Counted from the stretch's first letter, positions 44,398 to 54,116 are shown. The stretch: DNA of 64,000 bases from Tenuifilum sp. 4138str (GCF_041102575.1 NZ_JBGCUE010000012.1:61048-125047), one strand, 5' to 3'. Program-made: numbers and translations. Notes: generated by a model not told the origin, from the sequence alone.

Positions 44398-46653
44398 ATG
44401 AAAAACATCGATACCATAGGTCATGTAACGGGAAAATCGGTTTACCTCGACGATATCCCAACCATTTCGGGTACATTGCATGCAGCAGTTGTAGGCTCAG
44501 CCATTGCGCACGGTAAAATTTTAAAGGTTGATACCACGGAGGCACTAAGGCTGGATGGCGTGGTAAAGGTCATCACCTGCACCGATATTCCGGGCGAAAA
44601 CCAGATAGGAGGAATAGTTGAGGACGAAACCCTGCTTGCCGAGGGCGAAGTTCACTACCAGGGTCAACCCATAGCTGTGGTTATTGCAAAAACCGAGCGC
44701 GACGCCCACAAAGCAGCCAAAATGGTTCGGATTGATTACCAGGAACTGGAACCGGTAACCGACCCACGCATTGCAAAGGAAAAGGGGTTACTGCTCATAC
44801 CACCCCGAACCTTCAGCATGGGTAACCCCAATGAGGTTTGGAGCCAATGTAAATACATTGTGGAGGATAGCATTGAGTTGGGCGGACAGGAACACCTGTA
44901 CATTGAAACCCAAGGGGCTTACGCCTACCCCGTTGAAGGTGGCTATATTAAGGTTCACTCATCGACCCAGGGGCCTACAGCCGTTCAAAAAACGGTTGCT
45001 CGTGTTCTAGGATTACCCATGAACCTTATTGAGGTTGATGTGGTTAGGCTTGGCGGCGGTTTTGGGGGCAAGGAGGATCAGGCTTCAGGATTTGCAGCCA
45101 TGGCTGCACTTGCTGCCCATATCACCGGTAAACCGGTAAAACTCGTTCTACCCCGTCACGACGATATGCGAATGACCGGCAAACGTCACCCCTACAGCGG
45201 CGATTTTAGGATTGGGCTAACCGCTGACCTCAAGATATTGGCCTTTGAAACAACCCTGTACCAAAACGGCGGTGCCGCAGCCGACCTCTCGCCAGCCATC
45301 ATGGAGCGAACGCTCTTCCACTCCACTGGTTCTTACTATATCCCTAACACGCGAGTAACCGTGTATAGCTGCAAAACAAACCTTCCGCCCAACACAGCCT
45401 TTCGGGGTTTTGGTGGGCCCCAGGGTATGTTTGTAATTGAAAGCGCCATTGCTAAAGCAGCCGAAACCATTGGCGTAAGCGCAATTGAAATCCAACAGGC
45501 AAACCTGCTAAAAGAGAACGATGAATTCCAGTACGGGCAAAAGGCCGAAAACGTAAACGCCCGTAAATGCTTTGCCCTTGCATCGGAAAAGTTTGACCTT
45601 GAGAATCTCCGTCAATCCATTGAGAATTACAACCAAAATAACAAGTACAGCAAAAGGGGCCTGGCTGTTATGCCGCTCTGCTTTGGCATATCGTTTACCA
45701 ACACAGCAATGAACCAGGCCCGCGCCCTTGTTCATATTTACCAGGATGGCAGCGTTTCAGTAAGCACTGGAGCCATTGAAATGGGGCAAGGTGTGAACAC
45801 CAAAATGGCGCAGGTAGCATCCATTCTGCTGGGGATTGATATTAGCCGGGTAAAGATTCATTCTACCAATACCACAAGGGTTGCAAACACCTCACCAACG
45901 GCTGCCAGTAGCGGTGCCGACCTGAACGGCAATGCTCTACGAATAGCCATTGCTGCCCTAAAAAAACGGTTGCTTAAGGTAGCCGCTGAGCTACTGGAAT
46001 GTAGCGATGATGAGCTAACCATTGAAAACGAAACGGTTATCCGTAACGGTGCACCCACAGCTCTGAAATGGAACGAGCTGGTTAAAAAGGCGCACCTGAA
46101 AAGGGTTGCGCTAACTGAGAACGGTCACTATGCCACTCCGGTTATCTACTTTGATAAAACCAAGGAGAAAGGACACCCCTTTGCCTACCATGTTTATGGG
46201 ACAGGGGTTGTTACAATAACGTTGGACTGCATCAGGGGAACCTATACCATTGATGATGTTTACATTGTACACGACTTTGGCAATAGCATAAACCCGCTGA
46301 TTGACCTTGGACAGGTTGAGGGTGCTGTAGTGCAAGGGATAGGATGGCTAACCCTTGAGGAGTTAGCCTTTGACTCCAAGGGCCGATTGCTTTCCAATAG
46401 CCTATCCACCTACAAGGTACCCGATATTCACTTTGCACCCAAAAGCATACAGTGCATCCCGCTTCCCACCAACGGCCCGGAATTGGCAGTACTACGTTCA
46501 AAAGCCATTGGCGAACCGCCATTTATGTACGGCATAGCAGCCTACTTCGCCATTCACAATGCCATTAAGGCCTTTAACCCAAGCTATAGCATAAAGCTCA
46601 CTGCACCCCTAACCCCTGAAAGGGTTTTGATGCATCTGTACCAGGGGAGGTAG
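44398..46653 (+). CDS. xdhB: xanthine dehydrogenase-like molybdenum subunit
   Basis: A 751-residue molybdenum hydroxylase subunit. ATG 44398 is preferred to the GTG just before it. Motifs: GGGFGGKEDQ (~218), NTAFRGFGGPQGMF with the substrate Arg, GAIEMGQGVNTKM, TAASSGADLNG, and IGEPPFM (~704) with the catalytic Glu. These fit active xanthine dehydrogenase-type enzymes. A MocA-like nucleotidyltransferase and YgfK-like protein about 10 kb downstream suggest a purine-catabolic locus now split by an accessory array. Confidence 0.92.
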   Translation: MKNIDTIGHVTGKSVYLDDIPTISGTLHAAVVGSAIAHGKILKVDTTEALRLDGVVKVITCTDIPGENQIGGIVEDETLLAEGEVHYQGQPIAVVIAKTERDAHKAAKMVRIDYQELEPVTDPRIAKEKGLLLIPPRTFSMGNPNEVWSQCKYIVEDSIELGGQEHLYIETQGAYAYPVEGGYIKVHSSTQGPTAVQKTVARVLGLPMNLIEVDVVRLGGGFGGKEDQASGFAAMAALAAHITGKPVKLVLPRHDDMRMTGKRHPYSGDFRIGLTADLKILAFETTLYQNGGAAADLSPAIMERTLFHSTGSYYIPNTRVTVYSCKTNLPPNTAFRGFGGPQGMFVIESAIAKAAETIGVSAIEIQQANLLKENDEFQYGQKAENVNARKCFALASEKFDLENLRQSIENYNQNNKYSKRGLAVMPLCFGISFTNTAMNQARALVHIYQDGSVSVSTGAIEMGQGVNTKMAQVASILLGIDISRVKIHSTNTTRVANTSPTAASSGADLNGNALRIAIAALKKRLLKVAAELLECSDDELTIENETVIRNGAPTALKWNELVKKAHLKRVALTENGHYATPVIYFDKTKEKGHPFAYHVYGTGVVTITLDCIRGTYTIDDVYIVHDFGNSINPLIDLGQVEGAVVQGIGWLTLEELAFDSKGRLLSNSLSTYKVPDIHFAPKSIQCIPLPTNGPELAVLRSKAIGEPPFMYGIAAYFAIHNAIKAFNPSYSIKLTAPLTPERVLMHLYQGR

Positions 46654-46654
46654 G

Positions 46655-46703
46655 GTTTGGTGTTTAGTGTTTAGTGTTTAGTGTTTAGTGTTTAGTGTTT
46701 GGT
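46655..46703. repeat. heptanucleotide-period tract 5
   Basis: Seven units in phase: GTTTGGT, GTTTAGT x5, GTTTGGT. It starts 1 nt after the stop of the molybdenum subunit. Confidence 0.9.
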
Positions 46704-46848
46704 TAATTTAACTGGTGTAAAACTATTTAATCAGCGTAATCTGCGTTCTATTAAGTTCACTATCAATCATCAACGAACAACTTTTTAGGTAAAATAGTAA
46801 GCAAAAAGTTAAAAGACCGTTTGATAATTTGTAATAAATTTTTTATAC

Positions 46849-46942
46849 TTGTTCTAGCAATAAAACGCTATTTTATAGCGCCTATACACCCAAAAATGGA
46901 AATAAGGCGCAACATTGTGGCGCATATAAACTAGTTAGCAAT
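46849..46942. repeat. attC-like hairpin 0 (left end of the array)
   Basis: TTTATAGCGCC (46872-46882) pairs with GGCGCATATAAA (46919-46930) with one unpaired base. It ends in GTTAGCA (46934-46940), 9 nt before the first gene. The left outer arm is poor, as expected for an array edge. Confidence 0.5.
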
Positions 46943-46951
46943 AATTGGAAG

Positions 46952-47476
46952 ATGATCGATAAACAATTTAAATACAGACGACCCAAAGACACTTGGTTCT
47001 ATCAACTTGCGTTTATCGCTTTGATTGGACTTTTTGGATACATTGTAATTCAAGAAATAGCCGGATTGATTACAAAATATAGCCATCTGAAACTATTAAT
47101 TTTCTTATCATTTGTTTCTATTATTTCAATTATCATTTATATTCTCTATCAGATTTTAAGAATGCGTTATGAATATGACGCGATTGACAGAAACAAAGAA
47201 ATCGAAATTGACATCGCAGAAAGAAAACTTTTTATCAAAAAAGACTCCATTGAAACCACAATAAGCAATGAAAGTATAGACTCAGTTGAAATTTATGAAT
47301 CAAAGATTGCGACATATCCTTTGAGTTCCTTTGAATTCATTAAAATAAAAACAAAGTCAGGAGAGAATATTGCGATTACAAATCTTACAATTCCGTTAAT
47401 TGAAAACGAATTGAATCCTGTTCTGAAAGGAATAAAAATAAAACGAGAGAAAAGAATTATTAATAGACTAAAATAA
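46952..47476 (+). CDS. small membrane protein of unknown function
   Basis: A 174-residue protein with two membrane helices near the N-terminus (FYQLAFIALIGLFGYIVIQE and a second at ~47-70). A cytoplasmic beta-rich domain (~85-165) reminiscent of a PH-like or YcxB-type domain follows. First gene of the array. It is AT-rich compared with the xdh genes. No function can be assigned. Confidence 0.65.
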   Translation: MIDKQFKYRRPKDTWFYQLAFIALIGLFGYIVIQEIAGLITKYSHLKLLIFLSFVSIISIIIYILYQILRMRYEYDAIDRNKEIEIDIAERKLFIKKDSIETTISNESIDSVEIYESKIATYPLSSFEFIKIKTKSGENIAITNLTIPLIENELNPVLKGIKIKREKRIINRLK

Positions 47477-47485
47477 GACCAACTA

Positions 47486-47626
47486 TTGCTAACACGCGGT
47501 AAATTGCAGCTGGGTTGACTTGCCGAAAAGTAAACTTTTCGTACCTTAGTTTCAATTTGTCGGGGGATAAAGACGCAGGCGTCTTCATCCCAGCCGACAA
47601 ATTTACCGCGGAAACGTTGTGTGCTA
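47486..47626. repeat. attC-like hairpin 1
   Basis: TTGCTAAC (47486-47493), then CGCGGTAAATT, pairs with AATTTACCGCG; an inner CAGCTGGG pairs with CCCAGC. It ends in ACGTTGTGTGCTA (to 47626). The centre contains two more small hairpins (CGAAAAG/CTTTTCG and AAGACGC/GCGTCTT). Confidence 0.75.
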
Positions 47627-47663
47627 TTAAAGAAAACGACAGACTAACTTAAAACATTCTTAT

Positions 47664-48728
47664 ATGAAATTTAAAGTAATTTTTACAACTATAATTTTTT
47701 TGCTTATCAATTATTCTGGATATGCATGTACAACTTTTGTACTAAAGGATAAGCATGGTAATGTGTCTTTTGGTAAAAATTTTGATTTTCCCATTGGGCA
47801 AGGACATATTCACATTAATTATAAAAATATGAAGAAATCAGCGTTTATTAGACCACCTGAAAAAGCATTTTCATGGGTATCTAAATATGGAAGTATTACT
47901 TTTAATCAAGCTGGTAAAGAATTCCCATATGGCGGAATCAATGAAAAAGGATTAGTAATAGAACAAATGTGGCTTCAAGAAGCAAAATATCCATCTGCCG
48001 ATAACCGGTATGGATTAAGCGAATTACAGTGGATTCAATATCACCTAGACAATTCAGCTACGGTTAATGAAGTTATTGTTAGCGACTCATTAATACGGAT
48101 ATCTTATATGGCAACATCATATATACACTTTTTAGTTTCGGATAGTTCCGGTAATTCTGCAACTATCGAATATATTGATGGAAAAATGATTGTGCATCAA
48201 GGATCGGATTTACCATATTCTGTACTATCAAATTGTATATACCAAAATTCACTCAGCTATAAATCAAGTGTAGAAAGAAATGATTCTATTCAATATAATG
48301 ATTGGACAAAAAATTCATCTGGCAGATTTGTAAAAGTTACCGAATTTATTGACAATTATAACGGAACAAGCAATTTAGTGGATTATTCGTTTAATATACT
48401 TGAAAATGTATCGCAACCAAATACCCAATGGACTATTGTTTATGATATTAGTAATTTAAAAATTCATTATAAATCGTTGCTTAACTCAACAATTCAAATA
48501 ATAGATTTAAAAGAAATTGATTTTGCATGCAAAAACCAACAGCTGTACATACCTATCGCTGATAATTTGGTTAATTATGACAGTTTTAAAGAACTGACCT
48601 TTGAATCTAATTTGGAAATAATTGAATTTGTAATAAACGGCGTTGAGTTCTTAAAAAATAATGTACCAAAAGAATTTAGATTAGCATCAGCAAAATATTT
48701 TGAATCTGTAAAGTGTAGCGAACAATAA
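47664..48728 (+). CDS. exported choloylglycine hydrolase / penicillin V acylase-like protein
   Basis: A 354-residue Ntn-hydrolase fold protein with a signal peptide ending at YSGYA, so that Cys22 (CTTFVLKDKHGN) becomes the N-terminal nucleophile. GKNFDFP and YGGINEKGLVIEQMWL match the family, and N/R positions downstream fit. Members cleave linear amides: conjugated bile salts, penicillin V or N-acyl homoserine lactones. Which one applies here cannot be told. It is alone in its block, between hairpins 1 and 2. Confidence 0.85.
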   Translation: MKFKVIFTTIIFLLINYSGYACTTFVLKDKHGNVSFGKNFDFPIGQGHIHINYKNMKKSAFIRPPEKAFSWVSKYGSITFNQAGKEFPYGGINEKGLVIEQMWLQEAKYPSADNRYGLSELQWIQYHLDNSATVNEVIVSDSLIRISYMATSYIHFLVSDSSGNSATIEYIDGKMIVHQGSDLPYSVLSNCIYQNSLSYKSSVERNDSIQYNDWTKNSSGRFVKVTEFIDNYNGTSNLVDYSFNILENVSQPNTQWTIVYDISNLKIHYKSLLNSTIQIIDLKEIDFACKNQQLYIPIADNLVNYDSFKELTFESNLEIIEFVINGVEFLKNNVPKEFRLASAKYFESVKCSEQ

Positions 48729-48730
48729 CA

Positions 48731-48865
48731 GCCCACAACAACGTGTACCTGCAATAGCGGTTACAATGGTAAATCAAAGGTCTGTGCTTTTAATAAACAT
48801 AGAGATAAACGGACAGGAAAGTGCTTCAAAACCGCTACTGCACTTACACATCATCCGTTACACAA
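48731..48865. repeat. attC-like hairpin 2
   Basis: The left arm GTGTACCTGCAATAGCGGTT pairs with AACCGCTACTGCACTTACAC with three mismatches. It starts near CCACAACAACG, 3 nt after the hydrolase stop, and ends at CCGTTACAC. Confidence 0.75.
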
Positions 48866-48887
48866 AATAATTTGAAAGGAGAAAATC

Positions 48888-49541
48888 ATGAAAAAATCGT
48901 TCAAACTTTTAACAATTATCTGCTTATTGGTTGCTGTTTCATACTCGAACGGGCAAAAATGCGATAATCAGTCAGTTGCAAAATCTTTTGACGTTAATGT
49001 GGTTGTCTTTAAAACAGAGAAACCGCTTGTACAAAATCAAAAAAAGTATTTTAAGATCAAGTGTGGATATGTCAAATATTCCATGCTTACTGCAGGCCAG
49101 GAATTAATCAGGGAATGGTGGTTCGATGATTATGGAAACAAACAATACGAAGAAAGCTACATGATTATTGGTGGTGAAAAGTCAGGCGACAAGACTTTGA
49201 TAATTGATGGTTTTCAGTACAAGTGGCAGTTCGATGCAACAAACGGAACAAAAATGAAATACTACCAGGCTAAAACAGACTATGACAATATTACGGAAAG
49301 AGAAATTCAACGTTATGGAATTAAAAAGCATGGATTTGAAGAATATCTTGGTAAAAACTGTCTGAAAGTATCAACCGAAAAACCAAAATCAATTTCCTGG
49401 GTTTGGGAAAACATTGTTTTAAAATCAGAAACTGAAATTGCAGGACAAAAAGTAATGATGAAAGCTACAGAAATAAATGAAAATCAACCTGCAGCTTCAT
49501 TATTTAAACTTCCTTCAGGTATTTCTTTTGAGATGCAGTAG
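48888..49541 (+). CDS. exported protein of unknown function (DUF4412-like)
   Basis: A 217-residue protein with signal peptide (LLTIICLLVAVSYSNG). The mature part (ELIREWWFDDYGNKQYEESY, GEKSGDKTLIIDGFQYKW) recalls DUF4412-type periplasmic proteins of Bacteroidota. First gene of a four-gene run with little or no spacing. A good SD-like GAAAGGAG precedes the ATG. Confidence 0.7.
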   Translation: MKKSFKLLTIICLLVAVSYSNGQKCDNQSVAKSFDVNVVVFKTEKPLVQNQKKYFKIKCGYVKYSMLTAGQELIREWWFDDYGNKQYEESYMIIGGEKSGDKTLIIDGFQYKWQFDATNGTKMKYYQAKTDYDNITEREIQRYGIKKHGFEEYLGKNCLKVSTEKPKSISWVWENIVLKSETEIAGQKVMMKATEINENQPAASLFKLPSGISFEMQ

Positions 49542-49542
49542 A

Positions 49543-50481
49543 ATGAAAACAAAATCAGTTTTATTTCTACTTCTTATAGTAGGAATAGGTTTGATAGGAT
49601 ATGGGCAAACAGTACCATGCTCACTTGACCAGATTAAGGTGCCTCCAACTTTTCAACAAACCGAGGGTGAGGTTTCCAGAGGTACTTTTTATCGGAATAT
49701 GCTCAAATATGAGGACCAAAAAAAATTTCCTCAATCACTAAAAGGCGCTAAGTTATACCTGCAGTATCAAAGTACGAATATTTATTCATCAACCGAAGAA
49801 TTTGACAAAGCAGGTAAAATTTATCAGAAGTTTTATAAAAATCTCTTTCAGCCCAAACCTATTAACAATTGGGGAGCTGTTACGCTAAACAACACACGTG
49901 AGCAGGATATCAGCCTGTTAAAACCCGGTGAAGCATCAGATGTGGTTGTTTATGACGCTGATGTAACATTTCAATGGTTTTGCATGCCGGAAAAGAACAC
50001 CTTAAAAAAGTTCACTATAATGCTGGTAAACAACTTTGAAGACGACCTGCTTTATGTTACTGAGGAGTTTTATGCTACCGACCCCAACCCTGTTGTGCCG
50101 CCAGCTGAATTACTAGATTTCCCCGTTCATCAGCAATCCGAGTTTCGACCGGAAAAATCATTTATACAGTATGCCTGTAACTCTTCAAAGGAGGTCAATT
50201 TAATATCTGCGCAACTTCTATTTGAATCAAAATTGAGTTTTGCCGAAACTGTCGAATGGTTTAAGAAAAATGGGGCAAAAGAACCGAGGTTTGTAAAACA
50301 AGATATCAACTCCGATTCTTATGCTTTTCAAGACCCCAAAAACGAATATAGCTTATTAATCATTTCAAAAGATACATCTGCGAATAACCATTCCCCGAAA
50401 GTATTAATTACTTATCCTCTTCACCAGGTAAAACTCTATCATCAGGTAATCATAAACGGGAAAATAGTAATTACTAATTAG
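49543..50481 (+). CDS. exported protein of unknown function
   Basis: A 312-residue protein; ATG 49543, directly after the previous stop, gives a clear signal peptide (VLFLLLIVGIGLIGYG). No motif recognised. It contains patches such as FQWFCMPEKNTLKKFTIML and a beta-rich pattern. Tight spacing to both neighbours indicates an operon and perhaps a joint envelope complex. Confidence 0.7.
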   Translation: MKTKSVLFLLLIVGIGLIGYGQTVPCSLDQIKVPPTFQQTEGEVSRGTFYRNMLKYEDQKKFPQSLKGAKLYLQYQSTNIYSSTEEFDKAGKIYQKFYKNLFQPKPINNWGAVTLNNTREQDISLLKPGEASDVVVYDADVTFQWFCMPEKNTLKKFTIMLVNNFEDDLLYVTEEFYATDPNPVVPPAELLDFPVHQQSEFRPEKSFIQYACNSSKEVNLISAQLLFESKLSFAETVEWFKKNGAKEPRFVKQDINSDSYAFQDPKNEYSLLIISKDTSANNHSPKVLITYPLHQVKLYHQVIINGKIVITN

Positions 50482-50490
50482 GTCAAGCTC

Positions 50491-51729
50491 ATGAAAAAAC
50501 ATTTTTTAATTATCATTTTAATAAATTTGTGGATTAATATTGCTGCACAAATTAATTCTGGTATAGTTACAGATTCGGAAGGAAGCGAAATGCTGCCGAA
50601 TCATATAGGTACAATTGAAATTGAAACCTATTATGACGAAACTTATACTCAAACGCTTCCAGCAAATACCATGGCTTTATACAGTGGTAAACTTGATAAA
50701 CTAATCTCCGCGTTTAAGATCCATCCACTGTTTAATCCGCCAAAGGGCTTCGATGTTCATTTTAATAAAAGAATTGAAGATTGGAATAAAGAGTATAAGC
50801 CTACCGATTATTGGATTTCTGATGAAACGAAAATCACCGCTAGCCTTGAAATAGCCTTGGCACCCTATTTTAAAATTGGCGGAAAAGCGGTTACTGATTT
50901 CCATATTGCTTCAATTTTTTACATTTATCTCAATAACCCTTACAACATAGCCGGAACACCACTAATGTCTGATATTTATACTTGTCCTCAAGTAGTGGGA
51001 AATTTTCACGGTAATCCTGTTTATGCTACAAATCGTAGAGAAGTAACTATAATAAATTTTTCACAAAAGCAATTGTTTATACCTGTTACACAAGAAGATT
51101 TTATAAAAACACTGATTGATTACTGGGAATATAAAATTGCAGAGGTTAATAAAGAACAAGAAAATTTACAAAGCACAGAGGAAGAGTTTTATAGTCAAGA
51201 AGCTAAAAAACAGCGAGAAGCAGAATTTATGAAAGCCTACAACGAACTACTGAAATATGATAAAAATGCAGCCGAAGAACTTAAAAAAAATTATGAAGAA
51301 TCATTGCAATATTTGAATAATGGCTCAAATAATGAAACAAACTTCAACGTTTTTGAAAAGGAACAAATCAGACGGTTGAATGAAGAATTACAAAATATGT
51401 CAGCAGCAGAAAGACAACGACAAGGATATTATTCGTTGGAAGCTATGGAAAAATTCAACAATGTATCCGGCTTACTTCCAAAAGAGTATATTAAAAGTGG
51501 AGATGCTCTTGTCCGAATCAACCCTGAGTTGGTAACTGATAATCCCCAAAATATTCAGTTGATTTCAATTCATTGGCATATGATGAATGAAGAATTTTCA
51601 GATGTACCCCGAAAACTGAATTATTCCAATAATGTAAGTTATCTCACCGATAATGTAATTTTGGATTTATATAAAGACAAAACGTTTTGGTATGAAATAT
51701 TTAAACTTTTACAAACCATTAATAATTAA
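50491..51729 (+). CDS. exported protein with central coiled coil
   Basis: A 412-residue protein with signal peptide (FLIIILINLWINIAA). Residues ~215-320 are a Glu/Lys-rich coiled coil. It begins 9 nt after the upstream stop. No family assigned. Confidence 0.7.
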   Translation: MKKHFLIIILINLWINIAAQINSGIVTDSEGSEMLPNHIGTIEIETYYDETYTQTLPANTMALYSGKLDKLISAFKIHPLFNPPKGFDVHFNKRIEDWNKEYKPTDYWISDETKITASLEIALAPYFKIGGKAVTDFHIASIFYIYLNNPYNIAGTPLMSDIYTCPQVVGNFHGNPVYATNRREVTIINFSQKQLFIPVTQEDFIKTLIDYWEYKIAEVNKEQENLQSTEEEFYSQEAKKQREAEFMKAYNELLKYDKNAAEELKKNYEESLQYLNNGSNNETNFNVFEKEQIRRLNEELQNMSAAERQRQGYYSLEAMEKFNNVSGLLPKEYIKSGDALVRINPELVTDNPQNIQLISIHWHMMNEEFSDVPRKLNYSNNVSYLTDNVILDLYKDKTFWYEIFKLLQTINN

Positions 51730-51733
51730 AGTT

Positions 51734-52705
51734 ATGAAAGCAATCACTTATCTGTGGATTTTATCATTTATTTTGATACTTTCCTCTGCAGTGGCACAAA
51801 CACCAAAAGTGCCTTCGCTAACAACTAACGAAGCTACTGTAATTACGCATTACAGTGTGTTTACAGGTGGAAACATCACCGATAACGGTGGTAGCACAAT
51901 AACTTCAAAAGGCATTTGTTGGAGCAATACAAAACAGATGCCGGAGATAACCGATGCTAAAATCACAAGTAATTCAGCGGGCAATAATTTTCAGCTTTAT
52001 GTAAAATGCCTAAAACCCAACACAACCTATTACATTAGGGCTTATGCCACTAATAAAGCAGGAACAGGTTATGGCAATACCATTACTGTAACAACATTAT
52101 CCGAAGCTGACGGGACAACAACCGACATCGAAGGAAATGTTTATAAAACAGTTAAAATTGGTTCTCAAGTATGGTTTGCCGAAAATCTCCGAACCTCACA
52201 CTACAATAACGGAGAACCTATTTCAACTACAAATAATGAAATTCATGAAGAAAATAAACCCAAGTACCAATGGCCTGCAAATGGTGATGAAAGCCTCGTT
52301 GAAAAATACGGTAGATTATACACATGGTTTGTGGTAATAGACAAAAGGAATATATGTCCATGCGGTTGGCATGTTCCTTCGCAAGAAGATTGGAAAAAAC
52401 TAATTGACTATTTAGGTGGTGATGTCGAATTAATTGGCGCAAAATTAAAAGAGAGCGGAACAAATAATTGGGCAACGCCCAATGAAGGAGCAACAAATTC
52501 AAGCGGATTTACTGCAATTCCGGCTGGTTCAAGAGATTACACCTCGGCATTTGTATGGTTTGGCAAATCTGCATCGTTTTGGACTTCGACTGATAACGAT
52601 GAAGATGATGCTCTTTTTTACAGTTTAGATCATCTCAATACAGAGTTAAAAGAAGATGTTTACAGCCATAAAGCAGGTCATGCTGTACGATGTATAAAAG
52701 ATTAA
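51734..52705 (+). CDS. exported FISUMP-domain protein
   Basis: A 323-residue protein with signal peptide (LWILSFILILSSAVA). Residues ~25-125 form an Fn3-like module (ITSKGICWSNTKQMPEITDA, then YIRAYATNKAGTGYGN). The C-terminal half is a Fibrobacter succinogenes major paralogous domain: VYKTVKIGSQVWFAENLRTS, CPCGWHVPSQEDWKKLIDYL, SFWTSTD, VRCIKD. ATG 51734 starts 5 nt after the upstream stop. Such proteins are typically surface or secreted in Bacteroidota; the role is unknown. Confidence 0.85.
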   Translation: MKAITYLWILSFILILSSAVAQTPKVPSLTTNEATVITHYSVFTGGNITDNGGSTITSKGICWSNTKQMPEITDAKITSNSAGNNFQLYVKCLKPNTTYYIRAYATNKAGTGYGNTITVTTLSEADGTTTDIEGNVYKTVKIGSQVWFAENLRTSHYNNGEPISTTNNEIHEENKPKYQWPANGDESLVEKYGRLYTWFVVIDKRNICPCGWHVPSQEDWKKLIDYLGGDVELIGAKLKESGTNNWATPNEGATNSSGFTAIPAGSRDYTSAFVWFGKSASFWTSTDNDEDDALFYSLDHLNTELKEDVYSHKAGHAVRCIKD

Positions 52706-52719
52706 ATTTGTGTAACTTA

Positions 52720-52792
52720 TGCTAAACGACAAGTGCAGGCATTGTGCTGATTTGAAGCATTTTACTTTCAATTCCTGCACCTGCGTTTAGCA
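52720..52792. repeat. attC-like hairpin 3 (best-conserved stem)
   Basis: TGCTAAACGACAAGTGCAGG (52720-52739) pairs with CCTGCACCTGCGTTTAGCA (52774-52792). The stem has only one mismatch and one unpaired base, like the extrahelical bases of integron attC sites. It starts 15 nt after the FISUMP stop. Confidence 0.8.
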
Positions 52793-52826
52793 TTTTCAGT
52801 TGGCAATCATAAAAACCGCAGTCTAT

Positions 52827-53942
52827 ATGAAACAGTCAATAATCTTTTTAATTGTAACATTCACAACGATTCAATCTTTTTCTCAAAATTATGAAAAACT
52901 CCGTAAGTACCTAGATAGCAACTGGAAAACTCCTGAGGAATATGTTATTAGCAAATTTAATGACCATGACTATGTCTTTATAGGAGAGTATCACAGGATT
53001 AAACACGATGTTGATTTGATTTTAAATCTAATTCCTCTACTCTATGAAAATGAAATTTATAACCTTGCAATTGAATTTGGTGCTTATAATATTCAGGAAG
53101 TTATTGATTCAATAATAACAGCGCCTGTTTTTGATAGGAAATTGTTAAAATCAATTTATTTTAAGAATAATCCAGTTTGGGGATATAAGGAATACATTGA
53201 CATATATGAGGTTGCATGGAAAGTAAATAAAGAAAACCCTAATTCCTCTTTAAAATTCCGAGTTGTAAATCTTGCTCCACCATACGACCCATGTAAAGAA
53301 GGCGGAGCATGGAATAATTTAGACCCTGATGTATATATGGCTAACGTCTTAAAGAAAGAAATTATAAGCCAAAACCAAAAAGCATTGATATATTCAGGCA
53401 ATCTTCATGCTTTTACAAAATATCATCAACCCCTTTACGATTTTGAAAGAGATACTCTTTATGGCTATACCAAAACAAGGATGGGAAATATCATTCATGA
53501 TTCCTTAAACGTTAAAACATTCAATATAAATTTACATGCAGGTTGGATTTCTGATAACGGATGGAATGCTCAAAGAGTACTTCCTGTAAATGGAGCAATT
53601 GATAGCATTATGAATATGTATAGTGATAAAAGAGTTGGGTTCGATGTTGTGAATTCACCCTTCGGGAAATTAAATTCTACTGACTCATACTATGCTCTAG
53701 GCTATGATAATTTTACTTTAGATAAATATTGTGATGGCTATATTTATCAATTTGCTTTTAAGGACTACCAACCAATAACCTCTGAGCCTGAATTCTATAC
53801 AAGTAAAAACATTCATGCACTTCGCAAATATTTGAGATGTATTGGTTGGACAGAGATTGCAGTATTAACAACGTTTAAATTTAACGCTAGTAAGCGAACG
53901 TATGAAAACATTAGAAATCATTTCAAACATCTAATGAAATAA
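52827..53942 (+). CDS. exported EreA/ChaN-like protein
   Basis: A 371-residue protein; ATG 52827 gives a signal peptide (IIFLIVTFTTIQSFS). The motif YVFIGEYHRIKHDVD and the later SGNLHAFTKYH carry the Glu/His residues typical of the EreA/ChaN/Tiki superfamily, which includes erythromycin esterases, haem-binding lipoproteins and metalloproteases. LAIEFGAYNIQEVID fits the strand after the first motif. The activity cannot be named. Alone in its block between hairpins 3 and 4. Confidence 0.75.
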   Translation: MKQSIIFLIVTFTTIQSFSQNYEKLRKYLDSNWKTPEEYVISKFNDHDYVFIGEYHRIKHDVDLILNLIPLLYENEIYNLAIEFGAYNIQEVIDSIITAPVFDRKLLKSIYFKNNPVWGYKEYIDIYEVAWKVNKENPNSSLKFRVVNLAPPYDPCKEGGAWNNLDPDVYMANVLKKEIISQNQKALIYSGNLHAFTKYHQPLYDFERDTLYGYTKTRMGNIIHDSLNVKTFNINLHAGWISDNGWNAQRVLPVNGAIDSIMNMYSDKRVGFDVVNSPFGKLNSTDSYYALGYDNFTLDKYCDGYIYQFAFKDYQPITSEPEFYTSKNIHALRKYLRCIGWTEIAVLTTFKFNASKRTYENIRNHFKHLMK

Positions 53943-53948
53943 TTACGG

Positions 53949-54082
53949 TTGCTAACAATGGGTGTAGCCAATGTGGGTTGATACTGGAACTTCGGAGCGG
54001 TTTCGCCAGTTCGGGCGTTTTCGTCGGGGGACGAAAGCGTTGCTCCGCACTCCCCCACTTGCCACACCCCCAGCCGTTACCA
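53949..54082. repeat. attC-like hairpin 4
   Basis: TTGCTAACAATGGGTGTAGC (53949-53968), continuing to 53977, pairs imperfectly with the segment 54051-54082 that contains CCCCCACTTGCCACACCC and ends in GCCGTTACC. Inner stems CGGAGC/GCTCCG and CTGG/CCAG. It starts 7 nt after the upstream stop. Confidence 0.72.
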
Positions 54083-54116
54083 CTCCCACCCCTTTCATAA
54101 ACCCAACCAATTAAAC
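54076..54116 (+). repeat. 41-bp direct repeat, copy 1
   Basis: It begins at the GTT of hairpin 4 and matches 56044-56084 with three mismatches (30 bp identical from CCACTCCCACCCC onwards). The gap 54083-54411 has no further gene; it contains GC-richer sequence and an AT-rich leader before the toxin gene. Confidence 0.85.

Noticed and set aside
47486..54082. Hairpins between array genes as simple rho-independent terminators
   Set aside because: Stems are long and interrupted, with large complex loops and no T run after them. Some terminator effect cannot be excluded.
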